Shown one piece after another: positions 59,475-64,000 of a stretch of 64,000 nucleotides of DNA. The first letter of the stretch is position 1. Every line of letters starts with the position of its first letter. A program made the translations under genes and the position numbers. The DNA is from Methylocella silvestris BL2 (lineage in GTDB: Bacteria; Pseudomonadota; Alphaproteobacteria; Rhizobiales; Beijerinckiaceae): contig NC_011666.1 in the NCBI RefSeq assembly GCF_000021745.1, positions 124,001 to 188,000 on the forward strand. Direction: 5' to 3'. The notes under the pieces are model-generated. The model had not been told where the DNA came from and did not search any database. It saw only the letters and a program-made list of their open reading frames with translations.

Positions 59475-59747
59475 CTATTCGCAGTTTGTTGTCTTGCGGC
59501 TGACGCTGTCGCCCGTCTCGTCGTCCGTGCGCGTCTCCTTCCGAGTCTCGCAGCCGTGCTCGGCCGAACTTCTCCCGACTTCAACCCCGACAACGCCGGG
59601 CACGCCGACAATCACTCCGGGCTCAGACGGGGCTTCGCGCGTCCGGGTCGTCGTCGTGACTTCATCCGCCCTGACGGTGGCAGAAACTCCGAACACGGCG
59701 GCGCCGGCCATAAACAGCGCAAAATAACCCTTTGAAATCAATTTCAT
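59475..59747 (-). CDS. Small secreted hypothetical protein
   Basis: From ATG 59747 (GGAGGGTCCTC upstream) the product has 90 residues. The signal peptide is YFALFMAGAAVFGVSATVRA, cut before DEV. A threonine-rich start, a Gly/Val stretch (PGVIVGVPGVVGVEVG) and a tail with two cysteines and charged residues (GCETRKETRTDD to TTNCE) follow. Similar short secreted proteins with a GC-T-K-tail-NC pattern occur in Rhizobiales. Function unknown. Confidence 0.7.
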   Translation of the reverse strand: MKLISKGYFALFMAGAAVFGVSATVRADEVTTTTRTREAPSEPGVIVGVPGVVGVEVGRSSAEHGCETRKETRTDDETGDSVSRKTTNCE

Positions 59748-60177
59748 GAGGACCCTCCAATGATTCGCTCCTGCTTGAACCGGGCAGGGCAACCGAGTTC
59801 TGCTAACCCCCGAGCGGTCCCCCGGTTCCGGCATTAGTGTCGGCGGTCCTCTTTCAGCAAAGCTGACCGCGTCGCCGCGTCGCCGCGTCGGTCAAGGTCA
59901 AGCGAATGGCGATTTTGCGGATTGTGGTTCCTTCAAGCATCAATCAGCTGCGAGGATGCGCGGCAGAGAGGGTGTTACGCCGATTGGCAAAGAAGGGGGG
60001 CGCATCTCGCGGTCCGTAAGCGAACGCTTCCTCGCCCTTCGAGACCCGGACTTCGTCCACTCTCAGGGTGAGGAAGCTGGTGCTGTTTGAGCGGGAATCT
60101 TTGTCGAGCCAAACAACACCCTCATGCTGAGGAGGCAGAAATGGCGTCTCGAAGCATGGGGTGAGCGCACGGGCGCG
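59748..60177. other. Intergenic region with repeats
   Basis: About 430 bases. A short tandem run of CGCGTCGC units occurs at about 59868-59892. The right half carries the inverted repeat pair at 60032-60164. No gene is supported. Confidence 0.4.
60032..60164. repeat. Inverted REP-like pair (CCTTCGAGAC / GTCTCGAAGC)
   Basis: CGCCCTTCGAGACCC at about 60032-60046 is followed by CTCAGGGTGAGG. CCCTCATGCTGAGGAG at about 60119-60134 is followed by GTCTCGAAGCATGGGG. The two units are inverted relative to each other. The motif set matches the dispersed palindromes common in Rhizobiales intergenic DNA. Confidence 0.55.
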
Positions 60178-60342
60178 TCAGGCGCAAGGCATACCATTCA
60201 GCCAGCTGAAGCCGGCGTTGTCCAGTTGAGCTGGGGAAAAGCGATAGACATCAGGGCGCCCGTGCGACGTCATATAGTCGACGGTCAGCGATTTCTTGAG
60301 CTCGGCGGCAATGGCTTTTTTGAAGATCTCAATAGATTCCAT
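60178..60342 (-). CDS. Possible small protein next to the metallopeptidase gene
   Basis: ATG 60342 opens a 54-residue frame that reads MESIEIFKKAIAAELKKSLT and continues with VDYMTSHGRPDVYRFSPAQL and a short end, FSWLNGMPCA. Composition is protein-like and balanced, unlike shadow frames. In-frame codons continue upstream for 16 more residues to a stop, preceded by GAGGAAA but with only an ATT at the right distance. Thus it may be a 5'-truncated gene. It lies 130 bases past the metallopeptidase stop on the same strand. No family recognised. Confidence 0.4.
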   Translation of the reverse strand: MESIEIFKKAIAAELKKSLTVDYMTSHGRPDVYRFSPAQLDNAGFSWLNGMPCA

Positions 60343-60471
60343 GTGCTTAGCGTCGGAATGAATGTCGCGATGAATGGTAATGACGTTTCCTCAAAAAAGG
60401 AACGGCAAGACGCTAGGCCTAAAAGGTAAAGGCGGCGATCAATCCTCGGTTAACAGGCGTGACCTGGAGGC

Positions 60472-61230
60472 TCATAGATCGCCACGGTCGCCGTCCTGGA
60501 AACGATCAAAAACGTTATTGCAGGTCTGGCACATAAATTTGGAGCCTACCGGAAACACTGTTTTGTTACCACACGTCGTGCAGGCCTCGTTGATAAAACG
60601 CAGTGTAGATGGAACCGGCGTCAATGAGTTACGAAACGCCTTCGCGATACTACGTATCTTTTCGGTTGCGAGATCACGATCGCGCAAAGCGATCATTTCC
60701 TCCCAATAGATGTTAGCGGACTCTAAACTCACACCGAATTCGATTGAAATAGCATCGGCAGATGTTAATGTTTCCGCAATCGCATCATTAATCAGGAAGG
60801 CTGGTGCGAAAACCTTTACTTGATGTTCCGCAGACTCAAATGGTTTCAACCACTTTGGTGTGATGTTGCCAATGGTACGTCTCGGCATTTCCACACTTTT
60901 GTGCATCACAGCGTGGCCCAGTTCATGGGCTAGAGTGTTACGTGCGCGGCCCACGCCTAGAAAAGCAGCGTCACGAACAGACTGCTTGACGGCTATGGTC
61001 ACGAAGTCTTTGCCGTGACTTGTCATACCGTCAGCAGTGCCCATTTCATCATCGGGGCGGATATGAAAGTTAAGCTTTTTTTTGCCGTGGACTGTCAAGA
61101 TTGATTTCGACGTCAGACATGTTAGCACGTCAATATAACGTTCCCCGTGGACACCAAAAAAATCACGAGTTTTCTTTGCGATTTGATGAATTTCAAAGTT
61201 AGATCGGCCTTTGACTCGATAATCGTCCAT
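60472..61230 (-). CDS. ImmA/IrrE family metallopeptidase with C-terminal zinc ribbon
   Basis: A 252-residue protein. The metallopeptidase motif HELGH is at 102-106, with Glu135 in SAEHQ as the probable third ligand, followed by FAPAFLINDAI and FGVSLESAN, the usual IrrE/ImmA helix pair. A zinc ribbon (Cys217, Cys220, Cys234, Cys237) ends the protein. ImmA cleaves phage or ICE repressors, and IrrE controls stress genes in Deinococcus. No HTH repressor partner is next to it. The gene is clearly lower in GC than its neighbours, so it was probably acquired. Confidence 0.82.
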   Translation of the reverse strand: MDDYRVKGRSNFEIHQIAKKTRDFFGVHGERYIDVLTCLTSKSILTVHGKKKLNFHIRPDDEMGTADGMTSHGKDFVTIAVKQSVRDAAFLGVGRARNTLAHELGHAVMHKSVEMPRRTIGNITPKWLKPFESAEHQVKVFAPAFLINDAIAETLTSADAISIEFGVSLESANIYWEEMIALRDRDLATEKIRSIAKAFRNSLTPVPSTLRFINEACTTCGNKTVFPVGSKFMCQTCNNVFDRFQDGDRGDL

Positions 61231-61442
61231 TCTGGGTATACCTCATGACAACACCGCATTCTGTTCCCCGCAACCGTAGTCGTTTTTCCAGAACCACTTG
61301 CGCAGTCTGTATAGGATTATTTTTAGATAAGAGTATTCGACGTAACTGTCTCGATCTTGAGGGCCAGCGTCATATCAAATTCCCTGTAAGATTGCCTCGG
61401 GCGAATCAGTTATGACATTTCAGGCGTCAAATTATTATTCGT
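61231..61442. other. A/T-rich spacer
   Basis: About 210 bases, markedly A/T-rich (around 61310-61440). It is the leader of the metallopeptidase gene and the downstream region of nrdJ. No attachment repeat or T-tailed hairpin was found. Confidence 0.35.
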
Positions 61443-64000
61443 TCAACTACACCCCGTCGTCCCACCACAAGTATCGCACTTCAAGCACGTCCCATTCCGC
61501 ACCAGGGTGAAATTGCCGCATTCGCCACAGGCTTCGCCGGTGTAGCCTTTCATGCGGGCCTGGCTGCGCTTTTCGGCGATCGCCGCGCCTTCGGCCGGCG
61601 TCGTCCAGTTGAGCTGGCCGAGTTCGGCTTCGACATCCTGTTCGAGGTTTTCCTTCAGCGCCGTCGCGGCCTGGCTGCCGCCGTAGCCGCCGGAGATCAG
61701 CATTAGCTTGTCGCTTTTGGAGCGGACAAAGCCGCTCGATACGAATTTCGCCGCGCCCGGCGCCGCGGTCGCAGAAGAACCCCCGCCTGTGGTTCCTGCC
61801 GGCGGCTTGCCCTGCGTCTCGCCCTTGCCGAGCACGTCATGGCCGATGTCGGACGGGTCGATGTGGGCGAGGTCGTTGCGGCCGAGATAGGAGATCGCCA
61901 GCTCGCGGAAAATATAGTCGAGGATCGAGGTGGCGTTCTTGATCGCGTCATTGCCCTGCACGAGGCCCGCGGGCTCGAAGCGCGTAAAGGTGAAGGCGTC
62001 GACATATTCATCGAGCGGCACGCCATATTGCAGGCCGACCGAAATGGCGATGGCGAAATTATTCATCAGCGAGCGGAAGGCGGCGCCTTCCTTATGCATG
62101 TCGATGAAGATTTCGCCGATGCGTCCGTCGCCATATTCGCCGGTGCGCAAATAAACCTTGTGGCCGCCGACGACGGCCTTTTGCGTGTAGCCCTTGCGGC
62201 GGTCGGGCAGGCGCTCGCGCTCGCGCGTGCGCTCGATCCGCTCGACAATGCGTTCGACGATCTTTTCCGCAACGGCCGCGGTCCGCGCCGGCGCATTGGA
62301 AGCCATCAACACCTCGACGGCTTCCTCGGCCTCGTCGTCGTCATCCTCGATCAGCTGGCTGTTCAAAGGCTGCGACAGCTTTGAGCCGTCGCGGTAGAGC
62401 GCATTGGCCTTGAGGCCAAGCCGCCAGGACAACATATAGGCGTCCTTGCAATCATCGACCGTGGCGTCGTTGGGCATGTTGATCGTTTTCGAGATCGCGC
62501 CCGAAATGAAGGGCTGGGCCGCCGCCATGATGCGGATGTGGCTTTCGGTCGAAAGATAGCGTTTTCCCGTGCGCCCGCACGGGCTCGCGCAATCGAACAC
62601 GCCATAATGCTGCAGTTTCAGATGCGGCGCGCCCTCGACTGTCATGGCGCCGCAGACATAGGTGTTGGCGGTCTCGATTTCGCCGCGCGAAAAACCCAGC
62701 CATGTGAGCAGGTTGAAATTCGGATCGTCGACCTTGTCGGCCGGGATCTTCAGCTCCTGCGTCAGAAACTCGGCCCCAAGCGTCCATTTGTTGAAGACGA
62801 ATTTGATGTCGAAGGCGCCCTTCAGCGTCGTCTCGAGCTCGGCGAGCTTTTGCTCGGTGAAGCCCTTGGTCTTCAGCGTCTCGTGGTTGATCCCCGGCGC
62901 GCTTTTCAAGGTCGCGCGGCCGACCGCGTAATCGATGATGTCGTCGATTTCCTTCTGCCCATAACCGAGCGAGCGAAGGCCTTCGGGAACGGCGCGGTTG
63001 ATGATTTTGAAATAGCCGCCGCCGGCGAGCTTCTTGAATTTGACCAGCGCGAAATCAGGCTCGATGCCGGTGGTGTCGCAATCCATCACGAGACCGATCG
63101 TGCCGGTCGGGGCGACGACGGAGACCTGCGCATTGCGGTAGCCATGCTGTTCGCCAAGCGCGACAGCCTGCGACCATGCCGCCTTGGCGTGTTCGCCGAG
63201 CGCCTGGAACGCGCCGAGCGCCGCGTGATCCAGCGGCACCGGCGCGATCGACAGCGCCTCATAGCCGAAAACCTTGCCGTCGGCGGCGCGCTTATGGTTG
63301 CGCATCACCCGCAGCATGGCGTTGGCGTTGGCGCCATAGCCCTCGAAGGCGCCGAGCTCGCGCGCCATCTCGGCCGAGGCCGCGTAAGAGACGCCGGTCA
63401 GGATCGCCGAAAAGGCGCCGCAGATCGCGCGGCCCTGATCGCTGTCATAGGATATGCCGGACGACATCAAAAGACCGCCGATATTGGCGTAGCCAAGGCC
63501 GAGCGTGCGATAGCGGTAGGAGTTGACCGCAATCTCCTTCGAGGGAAATTGCGCCATCATCACCGAAATTTCGAGCACGATGGTCCACAGCCGCACCGCA
63601 TGTTCATAGGAGTCGATGTCGATCGCGCCTGTGACCGGTTCGCGGAACTGCAACAGGTTGAGCGAGGCGAGATTGCACGCCGTATCGTCCAGGAACATAT
63701 ATTCGGAGCAGGGGTTCGAGGCGACGATGGGCGCCTCGGCCGGGCAGGTGTGCCAATCATTGATCGTCGTGTGATATTGCAGGCCCGGATCGGCCGAAGC
63801 CCAGGCGGCCTCGCCGATTTTCTCCCACAGCGCGCGCGCCTTCAACACCTTATGCGCCTTGCCGTCGAGCCGGCGCGTCAGCGTCCAGTCCGAATCCTCT
63901 TCCACCGCGCGCAGAAAATCATCGGTGACGCGCACGGAATTGTTGGAGTTCTGGCCGGAGACGGTGAGATAGGCCTCCTTGTCCCAATCGGTCGTAAAGG
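61443..64000 (-). CDS. nrdJ: Vitamin B12-dependent ribonucleotide reductase (5' part outside the window)
   Basis: The C-terminal 852 residues of a class II ribonucleotide reductase; the frame stays open to the window edge, where it reads [20 protein letters not shown]. The window-internal GTG at 63935 is not the start. The [20 protein letters not shown] segment has active-site residues. The C-terminal tail holds a Cys-rich end ([25 protein letters not shown]) for thiol exchange and zinc binding. It reduces ribonucleotides using adenosylcobalamin and needs no oxygen. An upstream cobalamin riboswitch would lie outside the window. Confidence 0.95.
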   Translation of the reverse strand, partial: FTTDWDKEAYLTVSGQNSNNSVRVTDDFLRAVEEDSDWTLTRRLDGKAHKVLKARALWEKIGEAAWASADPGLQYHTTINDWHTCPAEAPIVASNPCSEYMFLDDTACNLASLNLLQFREPVTGAIDIDSYEHAVRLWTIVLEISVMMAQFPSKEIAVNSYRYRTLGLGYANIGGLLMSSGISYDSDQGRAICGAFSAILTGVSYAASAEMARELGAFEGYGANANAMLRVMRNHKRAADGKVFGYEALSIAPVPLDHAALGAFQALGEHAKAAWSQAVALGEQHGYRNAQVSVVAPTGTIGLVMDCDTTGIEPDFALVKFKKLAGGGYFKIINRAVPEGLRSLGYGQKEIDDIIDYAVGRATLKSAPGINHETLKTKGFTEQKLAELETTLKGAFDIKFVFNKWTLGAEFLTQELKIPADKVDDPNFNLLTWLGFSRGEIETANTYVCGAMTVEGAPHLKLQHYGVFDCASPCGRTGKRYLSTESHIRIMAAAQPFISGAISKTINMPNDATVDDCKDAYMLSWRLGLKANALYRDGSKLSQPLNSQLIEDDDDEAEEAVEVLMASNAPARTAAVAEKIVERIVERIERTRERERLPDRRKGYTQKAVVGGHKVYLRTGEYGDGRIGEIFIDMHKEGAAFRSLMNNFAIAISVGLQYGVPLDEYVDAFTFTRFEPAGLVQGNDAIKNATSILDYIFRELAISYLGRNDLAHIDPSDIGHDVLGKGETQGKPPAGTTGGGSSATAAPGAAKFVSSGFVRSKSDKLMLISGGYGGSQAATALKENLEQDVEAELGQLNWTTPAEGAAIAEKRSQARMKGYTGEACGECGNFTLVRNGTCLKCDTCGGTTGCS

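Overview
The window reads as a chromosomal stretch of a high-GC alphaproteobacterium of the Rhizobiales (Hyphomicrobiales). The evidence is the set of families present: DUF2865, DUF1236, DUF2189, a ceramide-glucosyltransferase-like enzyme, a B12-dependent ribonucleotide reductase, an IHF-beta, and the lptC-lptA-lptB-rpoN-ptsN gene order. A position near Beijerinckiaceae/Methylocystaceae is my inference from overall gene content and is not proven. About 50 protein genes and one tRNA are supported; there is no rRNA, CRISPR array, complete insertion sequence or prophage.

Layout. 1-6.1 kb: start of a GlxA-type regulator, an SDR oxidoreductase, a sphingolipid-type glycosyltransferase, a glutamyl-tRNA synthetase paralogue and secreted proteins (DUF2865, CreA). 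6.4-9.9 kb: a tightly overlapping cysS-GNAT-cimA operon. 9.9-11.7 kb: a LOG-family nucleotide phosphoribohydrolase followed by a TonB-type protein. 11.8-19.7 kb: an Atm1-like ABC exporter, phosphatidylserine decarboxylase, a frameshifted acetyltransferase, an S49 peptidase, IHF-beta, a LapA-like protein, trpF and trpB (no trpA). 19.7-24.2 kb: biotin synthase with a sorbosone-dehydrogenase-type protein, small and large membrane proteins, and an NDUFA9-like protein. 24.4-25.2 kb: tRNA-Leu(CAG) next to a lower-GC lipoprotein gene. 25.6-33.4 kb: DUF2189, DUF1236, an RNase-D-like exonuclease, then lptC, lptA, lptB, rpoN and ptsN. The slot between rpoN and ptsN, where many relatives carry the ribosome hibernation factor gene hpf, holds only what looks like a decayed remnant. 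33.4-41.2 kb: glucokinase, class I fumarase, a VIT-type transporter, cytochrome b561, GreB, an L,D-transpeptidase lipoprotein and accA. 41.3-50.9 kb: a complete MdtABC-type RND efflux system with its own outer-membrane factor, all on the minus strand. 51.2-59.7 kb: msrQ, prs, small secreted and membrane proteins, and the sulfur-assimilation pair cysK and metY. 60.0-61.3 kb: a lower-GC patch with an ImmA/IrrE-family metallopeptidase and an untracked small ORF. 61.4 kb to the end: most of nrdJ, running off the window.

Most of the window is ordinary core metabolism. The parts worth a second look are the hpf-like remnant, two low-GC islets (24.6-25.2 and 60.2-61.4 kb), a family of composite intergenic palindromes found at least four times, an acetyltransferase broken in an A7 run, and a roughly 60-residue Ser/Ala-rich insert in one RND pump subunit. 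I did not find a convincing new multi-gene system.
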